Origin: an uncultured Faecalibacterium sp.
GTDB taxonomy: Bacteria; Bacillota; Clostridia; Oscillospirales; Ruminococcaceae
NCBI GenBank assembly: GCA_945982465.1
Contig: CAMFSB010000016.1
Coordinates: forward strand, 1-13,293
Length of the DNA: 13,293 bases
Direction of reading: 5' to 3'
Part shown: positions 1-6,879 of the stretch, one piece after another
Layout of the letters: the number at the start of each line of letters is the position of its first letter
Numbering within the stretch: position 1 is the stretch's first letter
Program-made: the position numbers and the translations under genes
Notes under the pieces: generated by a model
Database searches by the model: none
What the model was told of the DNA's origin: nothing
The model's input: the letters and a program-made list of their open reading frames with translations, nothing else

Positions 1-127
1 AAACGCGGGGTAAACCGGGGCGGGGCCCGGCGCCCCCAAGCAGGCGGCTGCGGCATTGATGGTTTTATTCAAGCGCACACGGCGGCGGTTTTCCACGAAC
101 AAAGTCGGGCGGGTGTTCCATTTTTGG

Positions 128-207
128 GCAAAAACTCTGGAGTGTTTTACAAAAAACACGGCCGGGATTGTGTGTTCTGTGCAAAAACTGCAATGTGTAC
201 CAACACG
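128..207. repeat. Degenerate direct repeat with short dyads
   Basis: GCAAAAACT occurs at 128-136 and again at 181-189. Each copy is followed after exactly 5 nt by GTGT (142-145 and 195-198) and then by an AACACG block (155-160 and 202-207). In the first copy GTGTTTT (142-148) and AAAACAC (153-159) form a perfect inverted repeat around a 4-nt loop; in the second GTGT and ACAC flank ACCA. This could be a pair of protein-binding sites or a decayed duplication. No known operator consensus was recognised. Confidence 0.4.
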
Positions 208-357
208 CGGCCGCCGGCATTTCGGCATACTGCTGTAAGCATACCGCCCGCGCCGCGCGTAAAAGCGCGAAAGCCGGCGCGTATGGGCAGATTCACAAAA
301 AGTTTTCAAAAAGAGACTTGCGCTCTCGGCAAAGAAATGTAAAATATTTTCGATGCG

Positions 358-386
358 TTGCGGAAAAACCGGGAATGCAGTATAAT
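358..386 (+). promoter_or_regulatory. Candidate sigma-A promoter for the activase/dehydratase genes
   Basis: A perfect -10 box TATAAT lies at 381-386. It is preceded by 17 nt of spacer and a weak -35 box TTGCGG at 358-363 (3 of 6 matches). Transcription would begin near 393 and give a leader of about 98 nt before the GTG start at 491. A second, weaker pair, TTGCGC (318-323) with TAAAAT (340-345), 16-nt spacer, lies just upstream. The call rests on the match and its position only. Confidence 0.5.
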
Positions 387-441
387 TAACTTGATTTCGC
401 TTTTGTTTGACGGCGTTGTGCAAAGGCGATCGTGTCAAAGC

Positions 442-459
442 CCGCCGCCGCGGCGGCGG
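442..459. repeat. Perfect 18-bp GC palindrome in the mRNA leader
   Basis: CCGCCGCCGCGGCGGCGG is its own reverse complement. It ends 17 nt before the AAGGAGG ribosome binding site (477-483). As RNA it could form a hairpin or an intermolecular duplex, and it sits beside the TTTGAC/GTCAAA inverted repeat (406-411 / 434-439). No T-run follows, so it is not a simple terminator. It may equally be GC-biased low-complexity sequence. Confidence 0.45.
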
Positions 460-490
460 TTCCCGCGCAAGAGCGCAAGGAGGTTTGTTT

Positions 491-3400
491 GTGAAAGTCG
501 GTCTGGATATCGGCAGCACGACCATCAAGTGCGCCGTATTGGATGACGAAGATTCCGTGGTTTATTCCACCTACGAACGGCACTACAGCCATATCCTGGA
601 AAAAGCCCAGGAGCTGCTGCGCCGCATCCATACCGAGGTGCTGCACGGTGAATGGGCCATGCTCAGCATCTCCGGCTCGGCGGGCATGGGCCTGGCCGAC
701 AGCTGCGGCGTACCCTTTGTACAGGAGGTGTTCGCCACCCGCGTGGCGGCGAACCGCCTGGCCCCCGGCACCGACTGCGTGATCGAGCTGGGCGGCGAGG
801 ACGCGAAGATCCTGTTTTTGTCCGGCGGCACCGAGGTGCGCATGAACGGCAGCTGCGCCGGCGGCACCGGCGCCTTCATCGACCAGATGGCCACGCTGCT
901 GAAAATGAGCGCCGAGGAAATGAACACCGCCGCCGAGCAGGCCGAAAGAACCTACACCATTGCCAGCCGCTGCGGCGTGTTTGCCAAAAGCGACGTGCAG
1001 CCGCTGATCAACCAGGGCGCCCGGGCAGCCGATATCGCGGCCAGCATTTACAAGGCGGTGGTCAGCCAGACCATCGCCGGGCTGGCCCAGGGCCGGCCCA
1101 TCCGCGGCAGGGTGCTGTATCTGGGCGGGCCGCTCACGTTCAGCAGCGTGCTGCGCAAAAGTTTCGACGAAGCGCTGGGCGTTGCCGGCACCTGCCCGGA
1201 AAACAGCCTGCTGTTTGTGGCGCTGGGCGCGGCCTTTTACGCCGACCAGGCGTTTGATCTGGAGCAGGTGGCCGCCGCGCTGGACCAATACGCCGCCACC
1301 GCCACCTACAACAGCCAGCCCCCCCTGTTTGCAAGCCGGGAGGAATACGAGGTGTTCCACGCCCGCCATATGAAAGCCAGCGTGGACCGCGCGCCGTTCG
1401 GCGCGCAGTGCGGGCCGGTGCACATCGGCATCGACTCCGGCTCCACCACGGTCAAGCTGGCGGTGGTGGATGAGCAAAAGCGCATTTTGTACACCAACTA
1501 CCAGCCTAACCTTGGCAACCCGCTGCCGCTGATCCGCGAGCAGCTGCTCAAGCTGTACCGGGATCACCCGGGCCTGCGCATCGCCAGCGTTACCACCACC
1601 GGCTACGGCGAGGAACTGGTGAAAAATGCGTTTCGGGCGGATCACGGCCTGGTGGAAACGGTGGCCCACTTTACCGCCGCCAAGCACTTTATGCCCGACG
1701 TGGATTTCATCATCGACATCGGCGGCCAGGACATGAAATGCTTTAAGATCGAGGACGGCGCCATCAGCAACATCTTCCTGAACGAGGCCTGCTCCTCCGG
1801 CTGCGGCAGCTTTTTGCAGACCTTCGCCCAGGCGCTTGGCTACGAGGTAAAGGATTTTGCCGCCCTGGGCTTGTTTGCCGACCGGCCCGTGGACCTGGGC
1901 AGCCGCTGCACCGTGTTCATGAATTCCTCGGTCAAGCAAGCCCAGAAGGACGGCGCCACCATTGAGAATATCTCGGCCGGCCTTTCCATCAGCGTGGTCA
2001 AAAACGCGCTGTACAAGGTCATCCGTGCGTCCAGCCCCGAGGAGCTGGGCCGCCGCATCGTGGTGCAGGGCGGCACGTTCTACAACGAAGCAGTGCTGCG
2101 CGCGTTTGAAAAGGAAATGGGCGTGGAGGTCATCCGCCCCGACATCGCCGGCCTGATGGGCGCCTACGGCGCTGCTCTGTACGGCATGCGGCAGGCAAGG
2201 CTGACCGGCAGCACCGCCAGCACCGTGATGACCCAGACGGAGCTGGAGGACTTTACCCAGACGGTGCACAACGTCCAGTGCGGCGGCTGCGGCAACCACT
2301 GCCAGCTCACGGTCAATACCTTTGCCGACGGGCGCAGGTACATCTCCGGCAACCGGTGCGATAAGCCCGTGACCGGCAAGGCCGCCGGCGACGAACTGAA
2401 CCTGTATGCTTATAAGCAGCAGCTGCTGGCCGCGTACAAGCCCGTGGCCGGGCCGCGCGGCTCCATCGGCATTCCGCTGTGCCTGAATTTTTACGAGCTG
2501 CTGCCGTTCTGGCACACGTTCTGGACAAAGCTGGGCTTTGCGGTGCATGTCAGCCCGGTGTCCAGCCGGGGGCTGTACCAGGCCGGCCAGGGGACCATCC
2601 CCAGCGACACTGCCTGCTTCCCGGCCAAGCTGAGCCACGGCCACATCCACGCGCTGACCCAGATGCAGCTGGACGCCATCTTCTACCCCTGCCTGACCTA
2701 CAATCTGGACGAGGGCCTGGGCGACAACCACTACAACTGCCCCGTGGTGGCCTACTACCCCGAGGTGCTGGCCGGCAACTGCCCCGAGCTGGAGGGCCGC
2801 GTGTTTATCATGGACTATGTGGGCATCCACCGCCGCAGGGATTTTGTGGATAAAATGGCCAAAGAGGTGCTGCCCAAATACTTTGCGGGCATCTCCCGCG
2901 CCGAGGTGCAGGCGGCCGCCGATGCGGCCTACGCTGAGCACGAGGCCCACCTGGCCCGGGTGCGCGCCAAAGGCGCCGAGATCATTGCCGAGGCCCGCCG
3001 TCAGGGCAGGCACATCGTGGTGCTGGCAGGCCGCCCCTATCATGTGGACCCGGAGGTCAACCACGGCATTGACCGTCTGATCACCCGCTGCGGCGCGGCC
3101 GTTGTCACCGAGGACAGCGTGAGCCATCTGGTGGAAAAATTCCCCACCACCGTGCTCAACCAGTGGACCTACCACAGCCGCCTGTACGCCGCCGCAAAAT
3201 ACTGCACCCAGCAGCCGGACATGGATCTGGTGCAGCTGGTGAGCTTTGGCTGCGGCGTGGACGCCATCACCACCGACGAGACCCGCGAGATTTTGCAGCG
3301 GGGCGGCAAGCTGTACACCCAACTCAAGATCGACGAGATCACGAACCTGGGCGCGGTGAACATCCGCCTGCGCAGCCTGTTCGCGGCCCTGGCCGAGCGC

Positions 3401-3520
3401 CGGGAGCAGGCGGGCGGGCAGGCGTGCCCCGCCGGCCGCCCGGGGCGTGCTGGCCGATGGCCGGGACGCATACGAATGGTATCAGAACATCAACCTGCCG
3501 CGGGCCGCAGCCGCCTGTGA
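491..3520 (+). CDS. Tandem acyl-CoA dehydratase activase with DUF2229-type region
   Basis: Probable ATP-dependent activase (BadF/BadG/BcrA/BcrD and HgdC superfamily) that feeds low-potential electrons to a 2-hydroxyacyl-CoA dehydratase-type partner in the cytoplasm. The GTG at 491 was chosen because AAGGAGG (477-483) lies 7 nt upstream and homology starts at once; this gives 1009 residues. Two ASKHA domains are visible: the first opens with GLDIGSTTIK near residue 4 and has cluster cysteines C122 (GSCAGGTG) and C161 (SRCGVF). The second opens with GIDSGSTTVK near residue 313 and has C434 (EACSSGCG) and C473 (SRCTVF). Both pairs are 39 residues apart. A cysteine cluster follows (C597, C600, C604, C623), then a DUF2229/dehydratase N-terminal region (GIPLCLNFYELLPFW near 660, DTACFPAK near 707, GRPYHVD near 847, SFGCGVD near 919). 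After about residue 985 (nt 3445) the frame loses coding character, so the last ~25 residues may be a frameshift product. It probably forms one system with the gene at 3593. Substrate unknown. Confidence 0.88.
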   Translation: MKVGLDIGSTTIKCAVLDDEDSVVYSTYERHYSHILEKAQELLRRIHTEVLHGEWAMLSISGSAGMGLADSCGVPFVQEVFATRVAANRLAPGTDCVIELGGEDAKILFLSGGTEVRMNGSCAGGTGAFIDQMATLLKMSAEEMNTAAEQAERTYTIASRCGVFAKSDVQPLINQGARAADIAASIYKAVVSQTIAGLAQGRPIRGRVLYLGGPLTFSSVLRKSFDEALGVAGTCPENSLLFVALGAAFYADQAFDLEQVAAALDQYAATATYNSQPPLFASREEYEVFHARHMKASVDRAPFGAQCGPVHIGIDSGSTTVKLAVVDEQKRILYTNYQPNLGNPLPLIREQLLKLYRDHPGLRIASVTTTGYGEELVKNAFRADHGLVETVAHFTAAKHFMPDVDFIIDIGGQDMKCFKIEDGAISNIFLNEACSSGCGSFLQTFAQALGYEVKDFAALGLFADRPVDLGSRCTVFMNSSVKQAQKDGATIENISAGLSISVVKNALYKVIRASSPEELGRRIVVQGGTFYNEAVLRAFEKEMGVEVIRPDIAGLMGAYGAALYGMRQARLTGSTASTVMTQTELEDFTQTVHNVQCGGCGNHCQLTVNTFADGRRYISGNRCDKPVTGKAAGDELNLYAYKQQLLAAYKPVAGPRGSIGIPLCLNFYELLPFWHTFWTKLGFAVHVSPVSSRGLYQAGQGTIPSDTACFPAKLSHGHIHALTQMQLDAIFYPCLTYNLDEGLGDNHYNCPVVAYYPEVLAGNCPELEGRVFIMDYVGIHRRRDFVDKMAKEVLPKYFAGISRAEVQAAADAAYAEHEAHLARVRAKGAEIIAEARRQGRHIVVLAGRPYHVDPEVNHGIDRLITRCGAAVVTEDSVSHLVEKFPTTVLNQWTYHSRLYAAAKYCTQQPDMDLVQLVSFGCGVDAITTDETREILQRGGKLYTQLKIDEITNLGAVNIRLRSLFAALAERREQAGGQACPAGRPGRAGRWPGRIRMVSEHQPAAGRSRL

Positions 3521-3592
3521 GTCGCCGGCGGCAGGTGCGCAGCCCGGCGCCGCGGCCCGGGCAAAGCGCTTTGTAAGCGAGGAAACTGCTTT

Positions 3593-4945
3593 ATGGCACA
3601 ACTGCAAACGGCTCCGGCGTACCCTAAATTCACGCCGGAGATGAAAAAGACCCACACCATCCTCATCCCCAACATGGCGGTGACCCAGTTCCGTATTTTG
3701 CAGTACGCCCTGGAATACGACGGCTACAAGTGCGAGATCCTGGGCAACTGCGGCAGCGAGGTGGCGCAGCTTGGGCTGAAATACGTCCACAACGACACCT
3801 GCTACCCGGCGCTGCTGGTCATCGGCCAGTTTATCGACGCGCTGAACAGCGGCAAATACGATCTGGAGCATACGGCCCTGCTCATCACCCAGACCGGCGG
3901 CGGCTGCCGGGCGTCCAACTACATCCATCTGCTGCGCAAGGCGCTGGTCAAGGCCGGGTACGGCAATATTCCGGTGGCTTCGCTGAACTTTTCCGGTCTG
4001 GAAAAGGACAGCGGCTTCAAAATGACCCTGCCGCTGGCGCGGCGTATGCTGGCCTGCGTGTTCTACGGCGACATGCTCTGTTCGCTGCGCAATCAGGTGG
4101 CCCCCTACGAAAACGAATCCGGCGCGGCCGACGCACTGGTGGACGCCTGGGTGCGCCGCCTGGGCAATGCGCTGCTGGCCGGCAAGGGCTACACCGCCGC
4201 CGAAATGAAGCGCACCTTCCCGCTGATCGCAAAGGAGTTTGCGGCCATCCCGGTCACCCGTGTGCCCAAGGTCAGGGTGGGCGTGGTCGGCGAGATCTAC
4301 GTCAAATATTCGCCGCTGGGCAACAACGACCTGCAGAAGTTCCTCGAAAGCCAGGATTGCGAGGTCAACTTCCCCGGCCTGATGGGCTTTGTGCAGTACT
4401 GCATCTTCAACATGGGCGAGGACCATGTGCTGTACGGCGGCGCGGGGGTGGTCAAGCTGGTGACCGACCAGTTGCTGAAATGGCTCGACGGCGTGGAGCG
4501 CGCCATGCTCAAGGCTGAAAAGGATGCCGGCTTCTCTGCGCCCGGCCCCTTCTCCGAGCTGACCGAAAAGCCGAAAGGCGTCATCTCGATGGGCGCCAAA
4601 ATGGGCGAGGGCTGGCTGCTGACTGCCGAGATGATCGAGCTGGTGCAGACCGGCTACGGCAACATCGTATGCGCCCAGCCCTTTGGCTGCCTGCCCAACC
4701 ACATTGTGGGCAAGGGCATGATCAACAAGATCCGTGCGCTGTACCCTGCCGCCAACATCACCCCCATCGACTACGACCCCAGCGCCACCCGCGTCAACCA
4801 GGAAAACCGCATCAAGCTGATGCTGGCCGTGGGCCGCGAACGGCTGGAGGGCGCGGCTGCACCGGAACTGCAGCCGCTGACTGCCGAGCAGCTGGCCGGC
4901 GGTGCGCCGGCGCTTTCGCACGAGCCGGTGGGCGCGGGCGTATAA
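3593..4945 (+). CDS. 2-hydroxyacyl-CoA dehydratase-like protein (HgdB/BcrC family)
   Basis: A 450-residue protein matching the 2-hydroxyglutaryl-CoA dehydratase D-component family, the iron-sulfur catalytic half that an ATP-driven activase reduces. Cysteines in family-like contexts are C53 (GNCGSE), C70 (NDTCYPAL), C105 (GGGCRASNY), C270 (QYCIFN), C360 and C366 (VCAQPFGCLPNH); several should ligate the cluster. The ATG at 3593 has a modest GAGG site at 3579-3582, 10 nt upstream. The segment from residue 15 onward (TPEMKKTHTIL) resembles an internal stretch of the fused single-chain proteins in other Clostridia, so this may be the C-terminal part of one polypeptide. It lies in the same frame as the upstream gene, separated by a single in-frame TGA (3518-3520) and 72 nt free of stops. 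It could also be related to double-cubane cluster reductases. Substrate cannot be inferred. Confidence 0.85.
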   Translation: MAQLQTAPAYPKFTPEMKKTHTILIPNMAVTQFRILQYALEYDGYKCEILGNCGSEVAQLGLKYVHNDTCYPALLVIGQFIDALNSGKYDLEHTALLITQTGGGCRASNYIHLLRKALVKAGYGNIPVASLNFSGLEKDSGFKMTLPLARRMLACVFYGDMLCSLRNQVAPYENESGAADALVDAWVRRLGNALLAGKGYTAAEMKRTFPLIAKEFAAIPVTRVPKVRVGVVGEIYVKYSPLGNNDLQKFLESQDCEVNFPGLMGFVQYCIFNMGEDHVLYGGAGVVKLVTDQLLKWLDGVERAMLKAEKDAGFSAPGPFSELTEKPKGVISMGAKMGEGWLLTAEMIELVQTGYGNIVCAQPFGCLPNHIVGKGMINKIRALYPAANITPIDYDPSATRVNQENRIKLMLAVGRERLEGAAAPELQPLTAEQLAGGAPALSHEPVGAGV

Positions 4946-5013
4946 GCGCCGCGCCTTTGGCCGCCGCAGAGGATGCAAAAAAGGCTGCTGCCAACGGAAG
5001 CCGCGGCCTGCAC

Positions 5014-5039
5014 CCAGCATGATCCGCCAGCATGATCCG
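5014..5039. repeat. Perfect 13-bp tandem duplication
   Basis: CCAGCATGATCCG is present twice with no spacer (5014-5026 and 5027-5039), in the convergent intergenic region just before the terminator hairpin. It is probably a replication-slippage duplication. Confidence 0.8.
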
Positions 5040-5047
5040 AAAGAACA

Positions 5048-5099
5048 AAAACCCAGAGCTGTTTCAAGTCGCTTTTGACCTGAAACAGCCCTGGGTTTT
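5048..5099. terminator. Bidirectional intrinsic terminator
   Basis: The left arm AAAACCCAGAGCTGTTTCA (5048-5066) pairs with 5081-5099, 18 of 19 positions matching, and the stem extends inward through GTC/GAC around a GCTTTT loop. An A-run on the left and a T-run on the right make it functional in both directions. It would end the dehydratase transcript (plus) and the acyltransferase transcript (minus). Confidence 0.85.
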
Positions 5100-5114
5100 G
5101 TGCATTTGTTCGGC

Positions 5115-5141
5115 GGGCTGCCCTGAAACAGCCCTGCTTTT
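5115..5141. terminator. Second terminator-like hairpin
   Basis: GGGCTG (5115-5120) pairs with CAGCCC (5129-5134) around an 8-nt loop, followed by TGCTTTT. It shares the 15-nt word CCTGAAACAGCCCTG with the right arm of the preceding terminator (5079-5093 and 5122-5136), so it looks like a partial duplication of that element. It may back up termination. Confidence 0.5.
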
Positions 5142-5181
5142 GCCTTACCGCCGCACCCCGCCCGGGGCAGAGCGGTACGGT

Positions 5182-6258
5182 TTATTTGGCGTAGTCGCCC
5201 AGCAGCAGGGTGCGCACCACGGGGATGCGCCGCACCAGCGCCGTCAGCAGCGGCAGCAGCGCAGCCTCCAGCGCCAGCAGAGCGGGGTATACCGCGACCA
5301 TGGGCAGGGGCGTGTGCTCGCACAGCAGCCCGGCCACCACTGCCTTCAGCGGATAGTCCAGCACATAAAAGCCGAAGCAGCGGGGGCGCAGCCAGGGGGT
5401 GAACCGGGTCTCCCGGTCAAACCACCGCACCGCCGCCGCCAACGCCGCCGCCACGCCCACGGCAGCGTACAGATTGGTGGAAAAGCTGCGCAGGCAGCTT
5501 TGGGAGGCATAATTCTGCCCGAACCACCGGGCCGTGTACAGCACCGCCCCCACGGCTGCCGCGCCGCACAGCACCGGCGCGCTGGCGGCAAGGCGCTGCT
5601 GCACCTCCTCGTGGGAAAAGAGGCAGTACCCTGCCAGAAACCAGAAGATGTAAAACCCGTTGCGGTACACCTCGATCAGCGGCGTGTTCAAAAGCTGCGC
5701 CGCGCCCCAGGCGGGCAGCACCAAGCCGGCGGCCAGCGTCCAGCCCGGCAGGGCAGCGGCACGGCCGCACAGCGCCCGGAATCGATCGCCTTTATCCAGT
5801 CGGCGCAGCGCCAGCAGCACACAGCAGGCAGCGAACAGCTGGTGCAAAAACCACAGCGGCCCGATGCCCGCAAGGCAGCAGACCAGATACCGCACCGGAA
5901 GCGGCACCGCCCCGGCCGCGCCGAACAGATCCGCGTACTGGTCGGTGACCCAGCCGGAGACCCACCCCAGCAAAAAGACCCCGCCCACGCCGGGCACCAG
6001 CAGGCGGCGCGCCCGTTCGCGCAGAAAAGCCCGCCCGCCCCGCGTTTGCAGCGCGTAAAACGAGCCGATGCCTGCCACGGCAAACAGGCAGGCCATGAAC
6101 CAGGGGTACAGCACATACTCCACCACGTCCAGCGCCGGGATGCCCTGCACGTCCACATTCGAGATGACCCCCACGCTGTTGAACAGGTAAAACCCGTGGT
6201 ACACGATCACCAGCAGCACCACCGCGCAGCGCAGGTTATCCAAAAACGACTTTCTCAC
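5182..6258 (-). CDS. Acyltransferase 3 family membrane protein
   Basis: A 358-residue, strongly hydrophobic protein of the acyltransferase_3 family (PF01757-like), which moves acyl groups onto extracytoplasmic or membrane-linked acceptors such as glycans. The N-terminal family signature is seen as FLDNLRCAVVLLVIVYH, with D7, R10 and the presumed catalytic H21. About ten hydrophobic segments follow, which is usual for the family, and the length fits a complete protein. The start is a GTG at 6258-6256 whose last two bases lie in the TGA of the upstream regulator (GTGA, 4-nt overlap), so translation is probably coupled. Acceptor and acyl donor are unknown. The terminators at 5048-5141 close the unit. 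Confidence 0.8.
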   Translation of the reverse strand: MRKSFLDNLRCAVVLLVIVYHGFYLFNSVGVISNVDVQGIPALDVVEYVLYPWFMACLFAVAGIGSFYALQTRGGRAFLRERARRLLVPGVGGVFLLGWVSGWVTDQYADLFGAAGAVPLPVRYLVCCLAGIGPLWFLHQLFAACCVLLALRRLDKGDRFRALCGRAAALPGWTLAAGLVLPAWGAAQLLNTPLIEVYRNGFYIFWFLAGYCLFSHEEVQQRLAASAPVLCGAAAVGAVLYTARWFGQNYASQSCLRSFSTNLYAAVGVAAALAAAVRWFDRETRFTPWLRPRCFGFYVLDYPLKAVVAGLLCEHTPLPMVAVYPALLALEAALLPLLTALVRRIPVVRTLLLGDYAK

Positions 6259-6689
6259 AGCGGGGCGCCCCCTTTCCGCAGCTCCTCCAACATCCGCAGC
6301 AAAGCGTCGGCCGGCACCAGCGCCAGCCCCTGGCTTTCGTCCCCCAGCACGGCCAGCCGGTCGCCGGGAGCCAGGCCGAACACCTCCCGCGCCCTTTTGG
6401 GGATGACGATCTGCCCTTTTTCGCCCAGCGTCACAGTGCCGAACAGGTGCTTGCCCCGGGGCGGTACGGGCAGGCCGGTACGGCGGGTGTCGTAGTACAC
6501 CAGATCATCCAGCGTTACGCCGTACAGCGCCGCCAGCGCCGCGCAGTTGTGAAGGTCGGGCGCGGCCTCGCCGCTTTCCCACTTGGCCACCGCCTGCCGC
6601 GAAACGCCCAGCGACCCGGCCACCTGCTCCTGGGTTTTGCCGTGCAGCCGCCGCAGCGCCTGCAGATTGCTGCTCAAAGGCTCCGACAT
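6255..6689 (-). CDS. XRE-type HTH / AbrB domain transcriptional regulator
   Basis: A 144-residue fusion of two DNA-binding modules. An XRE-type HTH spans about residues 8-62 (TQEQVAGSLGVSRQAVAKWESG, with recognition-helix SRQAVAKWE). A SpoVT/AbrB-like swapped-hairpin domain spans about 84-128 (GTVTLGEKGQIVIPKRAREVFGLAPGDRL). The ATG at 6689 is preferred over a GTG 12 nt upstream because AAGGTGG ends about 9 nt before it. The gene overlaps the acyltransferase start by 4 nt, so it probably controls that gene. The candidate promoter (6730-6758) and a palindrome in the leader (6709-6720) suggest autoregulation. It is divergent from the tryptophan importer, but the T-box sufficiently explains control of that operon. 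Confidence 0.88.
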   Translation of the reverse strand: MSEPLSSNLQALRRLHGKTQEQVAGSLGVSRQAVAKWESGEAAPDLHNCAALAALYGVTLDDLVYYDTRRTGLPVPPRGKHLFGTVTLGEKGQIVIPKRAREVFGLAPGDRLAVLGDESQGLALVPADALLRMLEELRKGGAPL

Positions 6690-6708
6690 GAAAATTCCCA
6701 CCTTTCCT

Positions 6709-6720
6709 ACAAATGTTTGT
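6709..6720. promoter_or_regulatory. Candidate operator palindrome of the HTH/AbrB gene
   Basis: ACAAATGTTTGT is an inverted repeat (ACAAA / TTTGT, 2-nt centre). It lies between the minus-strand -10 box and the ribosome binding site of the regulator, about +4 to +15 from the predicted transcript start. The position suits a self-repression operator. No binding consensus for this protein is known from the sequence alone. Confidence 0.35.
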
Positions 6721-6729
6721 TCCGGTTGC

Positions 6730-6758
6730 AGTATACCCGACGCGCCCGGCCAAGTCCA
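6730..6758 (-). promoter_or_regulatory. Candidate promoter of the regulator-acyltransferase unit
   Basis: Read on the minus strand, TGGACT (6758-6753, 4 of 6 matches) and TATACT (6735-6730, 5 of 6) are separated by 17 nt. Transcription would start near 6723, giving a short leader of about 34 nt. Confidence 0.5.
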
Positions 6759-6845
6759 CCAACCGCAGGTTGCGCCCGGCGGCGGAAAATGGAAGCGCCG
6801 GTTGCGCGGCGGAAAAATTGCGGCAAAAAAATTTTAAATTCGCTC

Positions 6846-6873
6846 TTGACTTTACTGCCGTAAAGTGTATAAT
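6846..6873 (+). promoter_or_regulatory. Strong sigma-A promoter of the tryptophan importer operon
   Basis: TTGACT (6846-6851, 5 of 6) and a perfect TATAAT (6868-6873) are separated by 16 nt. An A/T-rich stretch immediately upstream (about 6826-6840) resembles an UP element. Transcription should begin near 6880, exactly where the T-box leader starts. Confidence 0.85.
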
Positions 6874-6879
6874 GCAGTT

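Larger units (their letters stand above)
1..490. other. Gene-free leader region upstream of the activase gene
   Basis: No convincing gene is seen here on either strand. Short open frames exist but lack ribosome binding sites and the G/C third-position bias of the neighbouring genes. The stretch from about 290 to 420 is clearly more A/T-rich than the coding DNA, as expected for a promoter region. It holds a degenerate direct repeat (128-207), a candidate promoter (358-386), a spaced inverted repeat TTTGAC (406-411) / GTCAAA (434-439), and an 18-bp GC palindrome (442-459). A gene ending just left of the window cannot be excluded. Confidence 0.6.

Noticed and set aside
407..490. Upstream start giving 28 extra residues on the activase
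   Set aside because: The extra residues are basic/Gly-rich, have no ribosome binding site and translate the leader palindrome. GTG at 491 has AAGGAGG at ideal spacing.
386..3322. Long minus-strand open frame of 978 codons opposite the activase gene
   Set aside because: It is a shadow of the GC-rich gene: composition is Gly/Ala/His/Val-rich with no domain, and it lacks a ribosome binding site. The plus strand has clear family motifs throughout.
3518..3520. TGA between the two dehydratase-system genes as a selenocysteine or readthrough codon
   Set aside because: The frame is open from the TGA to the next ATG, but the sequence before the TGA already lacks coding character in this frame, so frameshifting or a natural split explains it better. 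No SECIS-like hairpin was evident just after it.
4946..5022. Possible Ala/Lys-rich C-terminal extension of the dehydratase in the neighbouring frame
   Set aside because: It reads AAAEDAKKAAANG and ends in a stop, but it would need another frameshift and includes part of a recent tandem repeat. The 450-residue product already has a normal family length.
3482..5323. Minus-strand open frame of 613 codons opposite the dehydratase gene
   Set aside because: Low-complexity shadow translation that crosses the terminator hairpins. The plus-strand protein has conserved cysteine motifs.
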